Shown here: one piece after another, positions 19,006-29,423 of the stretch
Layout of the letters: each line of letters starts with the position of its first letter
How positions within the stretch are numbered: the first letter of the stretch is position 1
Position numbers and translations under genes: made by a program
The notes under the pieces: generated by a model
Database searches by the model: none
Seen by the model: the letters and a program-made list of their open reading frames with translations, nothing else
What the model was told of the DNA's origin: nothing
NCBI GenBank assembly: GCA_902634485.1
Contig: CACPKA010000004.1
Span: forward strand, 1-64,000
Direction: 5' to 3'
DNA from: an uncultured Pelagibacteraceae bacterium
Lineage (GTDB): Bacteria > Pseudomonadota > Alphaproteobacteria > Pelagibacterales > Pelagibacteraceae
DNA: 64,000 nucleotides

Positions 19006-20337
19006 ATGACAATTTACGCCCTTTCATCTGGACCTGGTATTTCAGGAATAAGTGTAATTAGAGTTTCTGGGAAAGAAACAAAAAATATCATATCTAAGTT
19101 AACAAATGGTGCTTTCCCAGCTCCCAGAGTGGCAACACTTAAAAAAATCAATAAAATCAACACTAATGAGCTTATCGATGAGGCTATAATTATATGGTTT
19201 CCTGGCCCTCAGAGCTACACTGGTGAAGATATGGCTGAATTCCATGTTCATGGAAGCAGAAGTGTAGTTGAAGCTATTCATCAGTCAATTTCAGAAATTG
19301 AAAACTGCAGATTAGCAGAGCCAGGTGAATTTACCAAAATAGCTTTTCAGAATGGAAAAATAAATTTATTAAAAGCTGAAAGTGTAGCAGATTTGATTTC
19401 ATCAGAAACTGAAATTCAAAGAAGACAGGCTATAAAAATCATGTCTGGAAAGCACTCAGAAATATATACGTCATGGCGTAAAAATTTGTTAAAAATTTTA
19501 TCAAATATAGAGGCCAAGATCGATTTTCCTGATGAAGATTTACCAAATGATATTTTAAATGGAATAAAAACTGAATCAGAAAAAATTAAAACAGAAATTA
19601 AAAATGCGCTTAATGATCAAAAAGTAGGAGAAAGAATAAGAGAAGGTTTTAAAATAGCAATTGTCGGTCCTAGCAATGCTGGTAAATCTAGTCTGTTAAA
19701 TTATTTGTCTAAAAGAGAAGTTGCTATAGTTTCTGAAACTGCTGGGACTACTAGAGATGTAATAGAAACGCATCTTAAAATAGATGGCTTGCCAGTCATT
19801 TTATCGGATACTGCTGGAATAAGAGAATCTAAAGATGAGATAGAAAAAAAAGGTATAAAATTATCTTTAAAAAAAGCAGATAATGCTGATTTAAATATAG
19901 TGGTAATTGAGCCAAAAAGTGCCTATTTTACTGGATTTTTGAAGGATTTAATATCAGATAAATCAATTTTGGTAGTTAATAAATCAGATCTTGGTATAAA
20001 TAATATTCTTTCAGAATTTACAAAATATAATCCAATTTTTATTTCGATAAAAAATGAAAAAAATATAGAGCAACTTATTAATGAAATAAAAAATAAGTTG
20101 AAGAATAAATTTATAAACTCAGAAAATATTTTAATTACTAGAGAAAGACATCGACATCATTTAGAAAAATGTGTTTTACACTTAGATAAATTTCAGCAAA
20201 AAAATGATGAAAATAATTTTGATTTAGCTGCAGAAGATTTGAGATTAGCTACAAGACATTTAGGTATGATTGTAGGCAAAGTTGATGTTGAAGAGATATT
20301 GGGGTCAATTTTCAGTGATTTTTGCATAGGCAAATAA
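19006..20337 (+). CDS. mnmE: tRNA modification GTPase MnmE
   Basis: With MnmG forms the cmnm5 modification on wobble uridine of certain tRNAs. The N-terminal formyl-THF binding domain begins TIYALSSGPGISGISVIRVSG; EFHVHGS and AEPGEFT follow. The GTPase domain has G1 GPSNAGKSS near residue 220, the TAGTTRD G2 loop, DTAG and NKSD. The C-terminus ends with the conserved CIGK whose Cys is needed for activity. 443 residues. It is 76 bases upstream of its partner mnmG. Confidence 0.97.
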   Translation: MTIYALSSGPGISGISVIRVSGKETKNIISKLTNGAFPAPRVATLKKINKINTNELIDEAIIIWFPGPQSYTGEDMAEFHVHGSRSVVEAIHQSISEIENCRLAEPGEFTKIAFQNGKINLLKAESVADLISSETEIQRRQAIKIMSGKHSEIYTSWRKNLLKILSNIEAKIDFPDEDLPNDILNGIKTESEKIKTEIKNALNDQKVGERIREGFKIAIVGPSNAGKSSLLNYLSKREVAIVSETAGTTRDVIETHLKIDGLPVILSDTAGIRESKDEIEKKGIKLSLKKADNADLNIVVIEPKSAYFTGFLKDLISDKSILVVNKSDLGINNILSEFTKYNPIFISIKNEKNIEQLINEIKNKLKNKFINSENILITRERHRHHLEKCVLHLDKFQQKNDENNFDLAAEDLRLATRHLGMIVGKVDVEEILGSIFSDFCIGK

Positions 20338-20413
20338 TCATTGATTTTAAAGGGTTTTTTAGCTTTTTTAATTCAAATCTTGTAAAAAAATATATCAATT
20401 ATAAATTATAAGC

Positions 20414-22285
20414 ATGAATAAAGATTTATTTTTTGATGTTGTTGTTATAGGAGGTGGCCATGCCGGATGTGAGGCAGCTACAGCATCTGCAAGATTAGGA
20501 GTAAATACAGCTTTGTTCACTCATGACATGAAAACAATTGGTGAAATGTCGTGCAATCCCGCAATTGGTGGTTTAGGTAAAGGGCATTTAGTAAGAGAGA
20601 TTGATGCGCTAGATGGAGTAATGGGAGAAGTAGCAGATAAATCTGGAATACAATTTAGGTTATTAAATAGAAGTAGAGGCCCAGCTGTCAGAGGACCAAG
20701 GACTCAATCTGATAGATCATTATATAAAAAATATATGCAAGAAAAACTTGTAAACTATTGTAATTTAAGCATTTTTTCTGATGCTGTAATAGGTTTTATA
20801 TTTAATAAAAATAGCGTAAATGGTTTCATTACAGAGCAGGGAAAGAAAGTTGTTTGCAAAAAATTAATTTTAACAACAGGGACTTTTTTAAACGGATTGA
20901 TACATGTTGGGGAAAAAAAAATTCCTGCTGGAAGAATAAATGAAAAACCTTCGATGGGACTAAGTGAACAGCTAAAAAAATATAATTTTAAAATTGGTAG
21001 ATTAAAAACTGGAACGCCACCTAGATTAGATTCTCGCACAATTAAATTTGATAATTTGGAAGAGCAGCTTGCAGATGACGATCCATATTTTTTTTCATTC
21101 CTAACTAAAAAAAATCTTAATGATCAAATATCATGTCGGATGACTTATACTAATGAGTCTGTACATAAAATTATATCAAAAAATATAAAACGAAGCGCAA
21201 TGTATTCGGGAAGCATTCAAGGTGTTGGCCCAAGATATTGCCCTTCAATAGAAGATAAGATTGTGAAATTTGCTGATAAAAAAAGACATCAAATTTTTTT
21301 AGAACCAGAAGGTTTAAATGATCATACTATATATCCAAATGGGATATCTACCTCACTTCCTGCAGACGTGCAGCAAGAAATATTTAGTAAAATCAATGGT
21401 TTAGAGAATGTAAAAATATTAATGCCAGGATATGCAATTGAGTATGATTTTGTTGATCCTAGAGAGCTCTTTTTAACATTGGAGACAAAAAAAATTAAAA
21501 ATTTATATTTAGCTGGTCAGATTAATGGAACTACAGGATATGAAGAAGCTGCTGCACAGGGCCTCATAGCTGGAGTAAATGCTGCTTTATCATTTAAAGA
21601 AAATGAACCATTTATTTTGGATAGGTCTGAGGCCTATATTGGAGTAATGATTGACGATTTGGTAACAAAAGGAGTTGCTGAGCCTTATAGAATGTTTACT
21701 TCTCGAGCTGAATATAGACTTTCCCTAAGATCTGATAATGCAGATATTAGACTAACTCAAAAAGGAATAAATATAGGTCTAGTACTTAATGATAGAAAAG
21801 TAATATTTAAGGAAAAACATTCAAAACTAAAGGAAATTCAAGATAAAATGGATAAATTGAAAATTACCCCAACAAAAGTTTCTAAATTTTCTATAAATAT
21901 AGCGAAAGACGGTGTTATGCGCAGTGCAAGTGAAATTTTAAGCCAAAAATCAGTTAATATGGATAAAATAAGGGAAATATGGCCTCAATTAAAGCATGTT
22001 TCACGTGAAATAGATGAACAATTAGAGATAAATTCTCATTATAGAGGTTATTTAAAGAAGCAAAATGCTGATATATTAGCTTTTAAACGAGATGAAAATC
22101 TTATCATACCAAAAGATATAAATTATGATAGTTTTTCTGGTCTTTCTAACGAAGTTAAGTCTAAATTTAAAAAAATAAAGCCTAAAACAATGGGACAAGC
22201 TTTGCGAATAGATGGAATTACTCCAGCGGCTGTATATATTTTGTTGTCTCACGTCAAAAGAAAGTCTATTAAGCATATAGCTTGA
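20414..22285 (+). CDS. mnmG: tRNA modification flavoenzyme MnmG (GidA)
   Basis: FAD/NADH-dependent partner of MnmE. The Rossmann motif [13 protein letters not shown] is at the N-terminus; [25 protein letters not shown] and [17 protein letters not shown] are diagnostic, and the C-terminal helical domain ([15 protein letters not shown]) that binds MnmE is complete. 623 residues. A parS-like site is embedded near the 3' end (21997-22012). The stop overlaps the TTG start of rsmG. Confidence 0.98.
   Translation: MNKDLFFDVVVIGGGHAGCEAATASARLGVNTALFTHDMKTIGEMSCNPAIGGLGKGHLVREIDALDGVMGEVADKSGIQFRLLNRSRGPAVRGPRTQSDRSLYKKYMQEKLVNYCNLSIFSDAVIGFIFNKNSVNGFITEQGKKVVCKKLILTTGTFLNGLIHVGEKKIPAGRINEKPSMGLSEQLKKYNFKIGRLKTGTPPRLDSRTIKFDNLEEQLADDDPYFFSFLTKKNLNDQISCRMTYTNESVHKIISKNIKRSAMYSGSIQGVGPRYCPSIEDKIVKFADKKRHQIFLEPEGLNDHTIYPNGISTSLPADVQQEIFSKINGLENVKILMPGYAIEYDFVDPRELFLTLETKKIKNLYLAGQINGTTGYEEAAAQGLIAGVNAALSFKENEPFILDRSEAYIGVMIDDLVTKGVAEPYRMFTSRAEYRLSLRSDNADIRLTQKGINIGLVLNDRKVIFKEKHSKLKEIQDKMDKLKITPTKVSKFSINIAKDGVMRSASEILSQKSVNMDKIREIWPQLKHVSREIDEQLEINSHYRGYLKKQNADILAFKRDENLIIPKDINYDSFSGLSNEVKSKFKKIKPKTMGQALRIDGITPAAVYILLSHVKRKSIKHIA
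21997..22012. promoter_or_regulatory. parS site, 15 of 16 match, inside mnmG
   Basis: TGTTTCACGTGAAATA, differing from the palindromic parS consensus TGTTTCACGTGAAACA at one position. It lies 317 bases before the perfect copy and within 2 kb of parAB, so it is probably a second ParB loading site. The sequence is also coding (HVSREI in MnmG). Confidence 0.85.
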
Positions 22286-22926
22286 TTGATTCGAATTTTA
22301 TAAAAAACGCAAAAATTGGAACTCAAAATGTTTCACGTGAAACATTGGATCTACTAAAAAAATATAGCTTATCTATTTTAGAGAGAAATAAAGAGATAAA
22401 TTTAATAAGTTCAAATTCAGAAAAGTCAATAAATACAAGGCATATTTTGGATAGTGCGCAAGTAATTGATTTTATTGATAAAAATGAGATTAATATATGT
22501 ACTGATCTAGGGTCAGGAGCTGGTCTCCCAGGAATAGTCTTAGCTATTTTGATGAAATCAAAAAAACCTTTATTTAAAGTGATTTTTTATGAGAAGAGCT
22601 ATCACAAAAGCAATTTTTTAAAAGATATGTCAAAAAAATTTCAGCTCAATACAAAAATTTATCAAAAAAATATTTTTGAACAAAAAAATTTACAGACAGA
22701 TATTATAATTTCTAGAGCATTCAAACCCTTACCAATAGTTTTTGATATAGCGTTAAAAAATTTTAAAAAATTTAAATATATAATTTTATTTTTAGGAAAA
22801 GGTGGAAAGAAGATTTTAAATGAAGCATCTAATAAATGGAGTTTTGATTATGAAGAAAAGAAAAGTTTAACAAGTAATGACTCATTGGTGATAAAGATTT
22901 CAAACTTACAAAAAAAAAATGGATAA
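22282..22926 (+). CDS. rsmG: 16S rRNA (guanine527-N7)-methyltransferase RsmG (GidB)
   Basis: SAM-dependent methyltransferase acting on G527 of 16S rRNA. The start is TTG in a TTGA overlap with the mnmG stop; no in-frame ATG lies near, and the N-terminal [21 protein letters not shown] matches family starts. SAM motif [15 protein letters not shown] and the IISRAFKPL motif are visible. 214 residues. A perfect parS palindrome sits within codons 16-21 and encodes VSRET. The 3' end overlaps parA by eight bases. Confidence 0.95.
   Translation: MIDSNFIKNAKIGTQNVSRETLDLLKKYSLSILERNKEINLISSNSEKSINTRHILDSAQVIDFIDKNEINICTDLGSGAGLPGIVLAILMKSKKPLFKVIFYEKSYHKSNFLKDMSKKFQLNTKIYQKNIFEQKNLQTDIIISRAFKPLPIVFDIALKNFKKFKYIILFLGKGGKKILNEASNKWSFDYEEKKSLTSNDSLVIKISNLQKKNG
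22327..22346. promoter_or_regulatory. Perfect parS centromere site inside rsmG
   Basis: TGTTTCACGTGAAACA at 22329-22344, identical to the universal chromosomal parS consensus, embedded in a 20-base perfect palindrome (AATG...CATT). It is about 0.6 kb upstream of parA. This is where ParB would load to form the segregation complex. Confidence 0.95.
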
Positions 22927-23719
22927 AAAAATTATTTCAGTGATAAATCAAAAAGGTGGAGTAGGGAAGACGACTACTGTTATTAATTTAGCAGCAGGAT
23001 TATCAATGAAAGGAAAAAAAATTTTGGTAATTGATCTTGATCCACAAGGTAATGCAACAACAGGACTTGGTTTGTCCAATACGGAAAACTCAGATGACAC
23101 AATTTATAGCGTGTTGAATGGAAATAAAAAAATCTCAGAAGTAATTCAATCAACTAAGTTTCAAAATTTAAATTTAATCACTTCTAACGTAGATCTTTCG
23201 GGTTTAGAGGTAGAGACAGCGGGTGACAGCCGAAGAGCATTCAAACTAAAGGACGAATTAGCCTCTATTTTACATGATTCTGGGTCATCCTATGATTATA
23301 TACTTATAGACTGCCCTCCATCTCTGAGTCTTCTTACAATTATGGCATTGGTTGCCTCTGATGCACTTGTGGTTCCCCTTCAAACAGAATTTTTTGCTCT
23401 TGAAGGCTTAACTCAGCTAATGAAGACTATCCAGAGGATAAAATCAAACTTAAATTCATCTTTAGATATTCGCGGTATACTTCTTACAATGTATGATAAG
23501 AGAAATAAGCTCTCTGGTGAAGTAGAACAAGAGGCTAGAAATTATTTTAAAGAAAAAGTTTATGTTACAGTGGTTCCGAGGAACGTCAGATTATCCGAAG
23601 CACCATCTCACGGAGTTCCAGTATTGCTTTATGATAAGACTTGTCCAGGCAGTAAAGCCTACTTCAGTTTTGCGGACGAATTTTTAAATCAAGATAAACC
23701 AGTTGAGAGTGCGGCATGA
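22919..23719 (+). CDS. parA: Chromosome partitioning ATPase ParA (Soj)
   Basis: Walker-type ATPase that moves ParB-parS complexes toward the pole. The deviant Walker A NQKGGVGKTTTVINLAAGLS is at the N-terminus with the signature lysine; LVIDLDPQGNATTGLG and YILIDCPPSLSLLT are the A' and B motifs. 266 residues, chromosomal type without an N-terminal helix-turn-helix. It overlaps rsmG and parB, so rsmG-parA-parB are probably one transcript. Confidence 0.98.
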   Translation: MDKKIISVINQKGGVGKTTTVINLAAGLSMKGKKILVIDLDPQGNATTGLGLSNTENSDDTIYSVLNGNKKISEVIQSTKFQNLNLITSNVDLSGLEVETAGDSRRAFKLKDELASILHDSGSSYDYILIDCPPSLSLLTIMALVASDALVVPLQTEFFALEGLTQLMKTIQRIKSNLNSSLDIRGILLTMYDKRNKLSGEVEQEARNYFKEKVYVTVVPRNVRLSEAPSHGVPVLLYDKTCPGSKAYFSFADEFLNQDKPVESAA

Positions 23720-24567
23720 TTAATCCATTCAAATCAAAAAAAGGTTTAGGTAGAGGTTTGTCTTCTTTAATTGGTGATACTGAAGTTAAAGTAAGTAGTA
23801 ATAAAATTTTAATTAGCTCAATACTTCCAAATAAATATCAACCAAGAAAAAAATTCGAAAAACAAGCTTTAGAAGAACTTTCAAATTCAATAAAGGAAAG
23901 AGGAATAATCCAGCCTTTAATAGTAAGAAAATCAGATGAACAAAGTAGTAAGTATGAGCTTATTGCTGGTGAAAGAAGATGGCAAGCAGCACAGCATGCC
24001 GGATTACATGATGTTCCGGTAGTAGTTGTAGAAGCTGATAATCTAAAATCCTTAGAGTTAGCAATAGTTGAAAACGTTCAAAGAAAAGATTTAAATTGCA
24101 TTGAAGAAGCAGGTGGATATCAAAGATTAATAGATGATTTTGGTTATGATCATGAAAAGGTTGGAAAATTTATTGGCAAAAGCAGAAGTCATATTTCTAA
24201 CTGTCTAAGATTATTGACTTTGCCTATAGAAGTAATTGAACTGTTAGAAAATGATAAACTTTCTCAAGGACACGCCAAAGTTTTAGTTGGCTTAGAAAAT
24301 GCTCATTTTTTGGCTAAAAAAATATTAGATAAAAAACTATCAGTAAGACAAGCAGAAGCACTAGTCAAAATTTTTAAAAAAAATAAAATTCCTAGATTTA
24401 AAACACATGATCCTAATTTAAATAATCTAGAAAATTCTTTAAAAGATAAGATTGGAATAAATGTTCATATTAAAAATAAAAAAAATAATTCAGGCTCTAT
24501 ATCATTTGAATATAAAGATATAGATCAACTTAATAGAATAATACAAGTTATAAAATTAAATTATTAA
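23716..24567 (+). CDS. parB: Chromosome partitioning protein ParB (Spo0J)
   Basis: parS-binding CTPase clamp. The N-terminal tail KKGLGRGLSSLIGD is the ParA-stimulating segment; the ParB/Srx domain shows PNKYQPRKKF, GIIQPLIVR and the CTP-binding GERRWQAA, followed by IVENVQRKDLNCIEEA. A helix-turn-helix (HEKVGKFIGKSRSHISNCLRLL) reads parS. The C-terminal dimer domain is short but present. 283 residues. Its ATG overlaps the parA stop (ATGA); its target sites are the two parS copies upstream. Confidence 0.97.
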   Translation: MINPFKSKKGLGRGLSSLIGDTEVKVSSNKILISSILPNKYQPRKKFEKQALEELSNSIKERGIIQPLIVRKSDEQSSKYELIAGERRWQAAQHAGLHDVPVVVVEADNLKSLELAIVENVQRKDLNCIEEAGGYQRLIDDFGYDHEKVGKFIGKSRSHISNCLRLLTLPIEVIELLENDKLSQGHAKVLVGLENAHFLAKKILDKKLSVRQAEALVKIFKKNKIPRFKTHDPNLNNLENSLKDKIGINVHIKNKKNNSGSISFEYKDIDQLNRIIQVIKLNY

Positions 24568-25550
24568 TTTTTGGTTTGGTCTATTATAAAATTGGATAAA
24601 ATATTTAACGAATTAGATGAGTTTTTTTTAATAAGTAATTCAGTCTCACTTATTTCTGTAATCATATTGTTTATTTTTTCTAGAGACCAATAACCTAATT
24701 GTTTTTTAACTATTTCTTTATCTTTCCAAAAAATAGGAGGCTTAAAATATGTGATTGCTTCATCAATATTTTTTTTTAATCTCATCTCTTCTTGAAGTTT
24801 AAGTATTCTTTTAGCTTTAATTAAAAGTGTTCTAATAATTAATATACAATCGTCATTTGAGTAATTATTTTCATTTAAAATATTTACAGTTTTTTTTATA
24901 TTCTTTGATAAGCAACTATCTGATAGTTCAGAAGCATTATAATTTTCAGCAAGATTTGTAAGTTCTAAGATTTCTTCTATATTAACTTTTTCTTTATTTT
25001 TTGAAAAAATTTCTATTTTTTGAAGTTCATTATTTAAATTTTCTCTATTACCTCTGCATCTTTCAATTAATAAATTGATTGTTTGCTGAGATATAAATAA
25101 TTTTTTTTTTTTAAAAAAATTGTCTGCTATAAATTTAAGTGTTTGCGAATTATCTGCATAAAAAGCCATAGAAACAGCATTTTTATCTTTTTCAAAGAAA
25201 TTTCTTAATTTAGATTTTTTCTCCAATATATTACTTGAGCAAATTATTTTTATGTCTTCTATTGTTTTAAGAGATATTTCCTCAATAATATCTTTTAATT
25301 TATCACTTGCTCTAGAGATAATTATAAGTTTTTCATTTTCAAAAAAAGATTTAGATAGAATACTATTAAAAAAATCATCCTTTTTTTCTAATATTTCTTT
25401 TTCATCATATCTGTATATTTTATTTGGATAATTTTTTTCAAAATTATTTTTAATAATTTCGTTTTTATATCCTTCATTTTCTCCATAAAAGAGAAATAAA
25501 TTATATTTTTTTAAATTAATTTTATTGATTTCAAATACTTTATGTATCAT
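24564..25550 (-). CDS. holA: DNA polymerase III delta subunit
   Basis: Clamp-loader subunit that opens the sliding clamp. 328 residues. The family is weakly conserved, but NLFLFYGENEGYKNEII at the start, KLIIISRASDKL, the central ETLKFIADNFF/LLIERCRGNRENLNNELQKIE stretch and helical C-terminal domain fit HolA. Position next to lptE and leuS is the usual order in alphaproteobacteria. The gene converges on parB with a four-base overlap. Confidence 0.87.
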   Translation of the reverse strand: MIHKVFEINKINLKKYNLFLFYGENEGYKNEIIKNNFEKNYPNKIYRYDEKEILEKKDDFFNSILSKSFFENEKLIIISRASDKLKDIIEEISLKTIEDIKIICSSNILEKKSKLRNFFEKDKNAVSMAFYADNSQTLKFIADNFFKKKKLFISQQTINLLIERCRGNRENLNNELQKIEIFSKNKEKVNIEEILELTNLAENYNASELSDSCLSKNIKKTVNILNENNYSNDDCILIIRTLLIKAKRILKLQEEMRLKKNIDEAITYFKPPIFWKDKEIVKKQLGYWSLEKINNMITEISETELLIKKNSSNSLNILSNFIIDQTKN

Positions 25551-26020
25551 TTTATAGAATATAGATGTTCAATAATATCTTGAGATAATTTAGAAACAAT
25601 ATTTTTTCTAATATTTTGTTCATATTGTTTTAACTGAAATTTACTTGATTTATTTTTATACTCAAAACTATGGTCAAAATTTCTTTTATTTATTATTTTT
25701 TTATTTTTAAATATTTCAAGGTTAATAAGTATCTTCATATTAAATACTTCAGGATTTCCCTTTTTATTTTTTGAAGTAGTTGTTATTATTTTTGAAGAAT
25801 TAATACTTAAATCATACATTGTTTCTTTTGAATCAATGTTTGTAAAATTTATTAAATTATTTTTTAAACTTTGGTTAATATCATTAACTCCAGAAAAAGT
25901 GATACTACTTATTGAAAAATTATATTTATTTTCAAGTTTTTTTTTCGAATAGATTGGTTCATAACCACAACTTAATAGAAAAAATAAACTAATTACTATA
26001 ATAATTTTTTTTATATTCAT
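25547..26020 (-). CDS. lptE: LPS-assembly lipoprotein LptE
   Basis: Outer-membrane lipoprotein that plugs the LptD barrel for lipopolysaccharide export. The N-terminus is a lipoprotein signal with lipobox LLSCGYEPIYS, a typical LptE beginning. The rest (157 residues) is poorly conserved but has the expected alternating strands. Overlaps holA by four bases and leuS by one base; the leuS-lptE-holA order is shared by many proteobacteria and supports the call. Confidence 0.87.
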   Translation of the reverse strand: MNIKKIIIVISLFFLLSCGYEPIYSKKKLENKYNFSISSITFSGVNDINQSLKNNLINFTNIDSKETMYDLSINSSKIITTTSKNKKGNPEVFNMKILINLEIFKNKKIINKRNFDHSFEYKNKSSKFQLKQYEQNIRKNIVSKLSQDIIEHLYSIK

Positions 26021-28566
26021 TATTTAATAATTAAATTTAGCAGCTTATCCTTAATAAAAATACGTTTAATATTTTTGCTGTTATCAATAAATTTCTTAAT
26101 TTTTAAGTCATCTTTTAGGATGTTCATTAGATCTTCTTCTGTAATTCCTTTTTTACAATTAACAATTGATCTTTTCTTTCCATTAATTTGTATTACAATA
26201 TTTAATTCATCATCAATAAGAAATTTTTTATTTACTGGAGGCCATTCAACCCTATGATTAATATTAAGTTCTTTTAAGCATTCCGAAGCAAAATGAGGAA
26301 TTATTGGGAATAAAATAGCTAAGATCTTTTTATAGTTTTCTAATAGAATCTCATTATTTATTGGCTGATCTATTTTCTTATTTAAAAAATTATAGGTTTC
26401 GTAAATATTTGCAATAATTACATTATAATTGAATTTTTCTAAATTAAGATTAATTTTATTAATTAATTGGTTGGTAAATTTTAAAATCTCTAAAGAATTT
26501 TTATCTGATTTTTCCTTATTTTTTAATTTATTTTTTATTTTTTCATTTAATATCCAAAATTTTTGGATAAATTTATAACAAGCTACCATTCCTTGGTCTG
26601 ACCATTGAACATCTTTTTCTGGCGGACTATCAGACAACATAAATAATCTAACTGAATCTGCACCATAATTTTCAATAATTTTTTCAGGGTCAATCGTATT
26701 TTTTTTTGATTTTGACATTGATTCAGATGGTCCAACCATTACCTTTTTTGAAGGATCTTTTTTGATAAAATAATTTTTATTATCTTTAGTGTCAATTTCT
26801 TCTGGACTAAGCCATTTATTATTTTCATCTTTGTATGTCTCGTGACAAACCATTCCTTGAGTAAATAATCCTTGAAATGGTTCTGTTATACCAAATTTAT
26901 CGTTTTTATAGTTTAGGGCCATAGTAAAAAATCTTGAATAAAGTAAATGTAATATAGCATGCTCCACTCCACCAATGTATTGATCAACTGGCATCCAATA
27001 CTTCATTTCTTCATAATCAAAACCATAATCTTTGCTATTTGGTGAACAAAATCTAATGAAGTACCAAGATGAATCAACAAAAGTGTCTAGTGTATCAGTC
27101 TCTCTAATTAAATCTTTTCCATTAATTTTAATTTTTTTCCACTCTGTTTCTCCATCAAGTGGATTACCTTTAGAATTTAAATTTATATTATCAGGTAATT
27201 TTACTGGTAGATTATTTTTTGGAATTGGAAAAACATTTCCATCTCTATCATATGCCATTGGTATAGGACACCCCCAGTATCTTTGTCTTGAAACACCCCA
27301 ATCCTTCAATCTAAAATTTATTTTTTTTTTTCCTAATTTTTTACTTTCCAGGATCTCTATTGTTTTTATTATTGATTCTTCTGGTACTTTTAAACCATTT
27401 AAATAATTTGAATTTATAATTATCCCAGGCCCAGTGTATGCTTCTTTTTTAATTTTAAATTTATCGTCTTCATCTTCTGGTCTCACTACAGTTGTTATGT
27501 TTAAACTGTATTTGATTGCAAAATCTAAATCTCTTTGATCGTGTGCAGGGCACCCAAAAACTGCTCCAAAACCATAATCCATTAAAACAAAGTTTGCGAA
27601 ATATACAGGCACTTTTTGTTTTTGGTCTAGAGGATTTATTGCAAATAAGCTTGTTTTAAAACCAATTTTTTCACCGAGAGCAATAGATTCTTCTGTTGTT
27701 CCTGTTTTTGAACACTCTTCTCTGAATTTAATAAATTCTTGATTTTTGAGAAAATATTTAGAAATAGGATGATCAACCGAAACAGCTAAAAATGACATAC
27801 CAAATAAAGTATCAGGTCTTGTTGTAAAACATTTAATTTCACTAACAGGCAGGTCTCCTTCTATTTTGAAATCAATTTCGCACCCAAAGGATTTACCTAT
27901 CCAATTTTTTTGCATAGTTTTGACTTTAAGTGGCCAATTATTCAGCTTATCTAGACCACTAAGAAGTTCTTCAGAAAATTTTGAAATATTAAAAAACCAC
28001 TGATTTAATTTTTTTCTTTCTACTATAGCTCCTGATCTCCATCCTTTACCATCTATTACTTGCTCATTTGCTAATACAGTTTGTTCGACAGGATCCCAAT
28101 TAACATAATTTTCTTTCCTATAAACTAAACCTTTTTCGTACAATTCAATGAAAAAAAGTTGTTGATGCTTATAATATTCTTCAGAACAAGTAGATATTTC
28201 TCTATCCCAATCTAATGAAAGTCCCATTTTTTTTAATTGATTTTTCATTGTTAAAATATTGGACTCAGTCCAATCTTTTGGATGAAGATTATTTTCTCTT
28301 GCAGCATTTTCAGCAGGTAATCCAAAAGAATCCCAACCCATTGGATGTAATACATTGTAACCCTGCATAGATTTAATTCTGGCTAAAACGTCTCCTATTG
28401 TATAATTTCTAACATGTCCCATATGAATTTTACCTGATGGATAAGGAAACATTTCTAAGCAATAAAATTTTTTTTTATTTTTATCTAATTTTACTTTATT
28501 AAAATTATTTTCTTCCCAGTATTTCTGCCACTTTTTTTCAATCGTTTTAAAATTATATCTTTCCAT
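26020..28566 (-). CDS. leuS: Leucyl-tRNA synthetase
   Basis: Class I aminoacyl-tRNA synthetase charging tRNA-Leu. The opening [17 protein letters not shown], the HIGH-type motif [15 protein letters not shown], the CP1 editing domain with [13 protein letters not shown], the GCPAHDQRD editing pocket and the KMSKS-type SMSKSKKN near residue 615 are all present, followed by the anticodon-binding domain. 848 residues. Upstream there are 51 bases to the DUF3576 gene. Confidence 0.98.
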   Translation of the reverse strand: MERYNFKTIEKKWQKYWEENNFNKVKLDKNKKKFYCLEMFPYPSGKIHMGHVRNYTIGDVLARIKSMQGYNVLHPMGWDSFGLPAENAARENNLHPKDWTESNILTMKNQLKKMGLSLDWDREISTCSEEYYKHQQLFFIELYEKGLVYRKENYVNWDPVEQTVLANEQVIDGKGWRSGAIVERKKLNQWFFNISKFSEELLSGLDKLNNWPLKVKTMQKNWIGKSFGCEIDFKIEGDLPVSEIKCFTTRPDTLFGMSFLAVSVDHPISKYFLKNQEFIKFREECSKTGTTEESIALGEKIGFKTSLFAINPLDQKQKVPVYFANFVLMDYGFGAVFGCPAHDQRDLDFAIKYSLNITTVVRPEDEDDKFKIKKEAYTGPGIIINSNYLNGLKVPEESIIKTIEILESKKLGKKKINFRLKDWGVSRQRYWGCPIPMAYDRDGNVFPIPKNNLPVKLPDNINLNSKGNPLDGETEWKKIKINGKDLIRETDTLDTFVDSSWYFIRFCSPNSKDYGFDYEEMKYWMPVDQYIGGVEHAILHLLYSRFFTMALNYKNDKFGITEPFQGLFTQGMVCHETYKDENNKWLSPEEIDTKDNKNYFIKKDPSKKVMVGPSESMSKSKKNTIDPEKIIENYGADSVRLFMLSDSPPEKDVQWSDQGMVACYKFIQKFWILNEKIKNKLKNKEKSDKNSLEILKFTNQLINKINLNLEKFNYNVIIANIYETYNFLNKKIDQPINNEILLENYKKILAILFPIIPHFASECLKELNINHRVEWPPVNKKFLIDDELNIVIQINGKKRSIVNCKKGITEEDLMNILKDDLKIKKFIDNSKNIKRIFIKDKLLNLIIK

Positions 28567-28617
28567 TTTTTTAATATTTAAGTATTTAAAAAAAATTATT
28601 TAAGTGATTTTGTTAAA

Positions 28618-29214
28618 TTAATCTTTACCATCTGGTCTACCAGCCCCTGTAGGACTATAATCTGGATCTTTGCTTCTTTCAGCATTTTCTATTATTGCAG
28701 CTTTTTTTAATATTGCTAATTTAATTTCTTGCCCAAGAGTTGTGTTATCTTGAATAACTTTACAATCTTCTTTTTGAGTTGTTTTACAAACTTTTTTATG
28801 AATAATTATTTTTAAACCATCTGCTCTTATTTCATTAGATAAAAATCTAACAGTAATTTTGATTGGATCTTGGTCAGAGTTTTCACTAAACCAATCCGTA
28901 ATAATAACTCCACCTGAATAATCTACATTTGATAAAGGTGTAAATTCCAAAAGCTCCAAGGATGCACGCCACATTTCATTTGATGATGCAAACTGAAAGT
29001 TTCCTGATCCTTTTCTTCCTTCGATCGCTCCCATTACTCTAAAGCCTCTGCCTTCTTGTATGTTTTTTTGTCTTTTGTCGGCTGGATTTCCTGGAATTTT
29101 TCTTAGATCAACTTTTTTTGGTTTTAATGCATTGCATGATGTCAAAAAAAAAGGAATCAAAATAATAATTAATAAATAATTTAATGATTTTGCTTTAAAA
29201 ATGTTGATTTTCAT
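28618..29214 (-). CDS. DUF3576-type lipoprotein
   Basis: 198-residue predicted lipoprotein: signal helix YLLIIILIPFFLTSC with the lipobox Cys, then a conserved domain of unknown function (DUF3576 as I recall it, often upstream of leuS in alphaproteobacteria). Visible stretches are RGFRVMGAIEG, LWRASLELLEFTPLSNVDYSGG (partly WRASLELLEF) and IITDWFSEN. It probably sits in the outer or inner membrane facing the periplasm. Divergent from the porin gene with 209 bases between them. Confidence 0.83.
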   Translation of the reverse strand: MKINIFKAKSLNYLLIIILIPFFLTSCNALKPKKVDLRKIPGNPADKRQKNIQEGRGFRVMGAIEGRKGSGNFQFASSNEMWRASLELLEFTPLSNVDYSGGVIITDWFSENSDQDPIKITVRFLSNEIRADGLKIIIHKKVCKTTQKEDCKVIQDNTTLGQEIKLAILKKAAIIENAERSKDPDYSPTGAGRPDGKD

Positions 29215-29423
29215 AATGTTTTATAGGTTTGATTATCATAAAAGTAATGGCATAAAAAAGATATATTTTAGTGGTATTTTTGCAACACTTTAAGAAAATA
29301 TTACAATTTATACTAATTTTCCTAATAAAATATGGCTTTTCTGATAATTTCCTCACTGTCTGTTAATTATTTAACAGACTTAATTATTAATTAATTAATA
29401 AACAAACAAATAGGAGAAAAACT
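29215..29423 (+). promoter_or_regulatory. Porin upstream region with promoter-like element and strong ribosome site
   Basis: 209 gene-free bases between divergent genes. A TATACT at 29309-29314 is a possible -10 element, but the only TTGCAA (29280-29285) is 23 bases away, too far for a standard promoter, so the -35 is uncertain. TAGGAGAAAAACT just before the ATG is one of the clearest Shine-Dalgarno sequences in the window and fits high expression. The inverted repeat at 29358 lies between. Confidence 0.45.
29358..29379. repeat. 22-base perfect inverted repeat upstream of the porin gene
   Basis: GTCTGTTAA - TTAT - TTAACAGAC: two exact 9-base arms around a 4-base loop, 44 bases before the porin ATG. 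It could fold as a 5' UTR hairpin that stabilises the mRNA or be an operator. No other long perfect inverted repeat was noticed in this gap. Confidence 0.8.

Noticed and set aside
20338-20413. tRNA or small RNA in the mnmE-mnmG gap
   Set aside because: No cloverleaf, no CCA-like end and no strong hairpin; only A/T-rich text that may hold the mnmG promoter.
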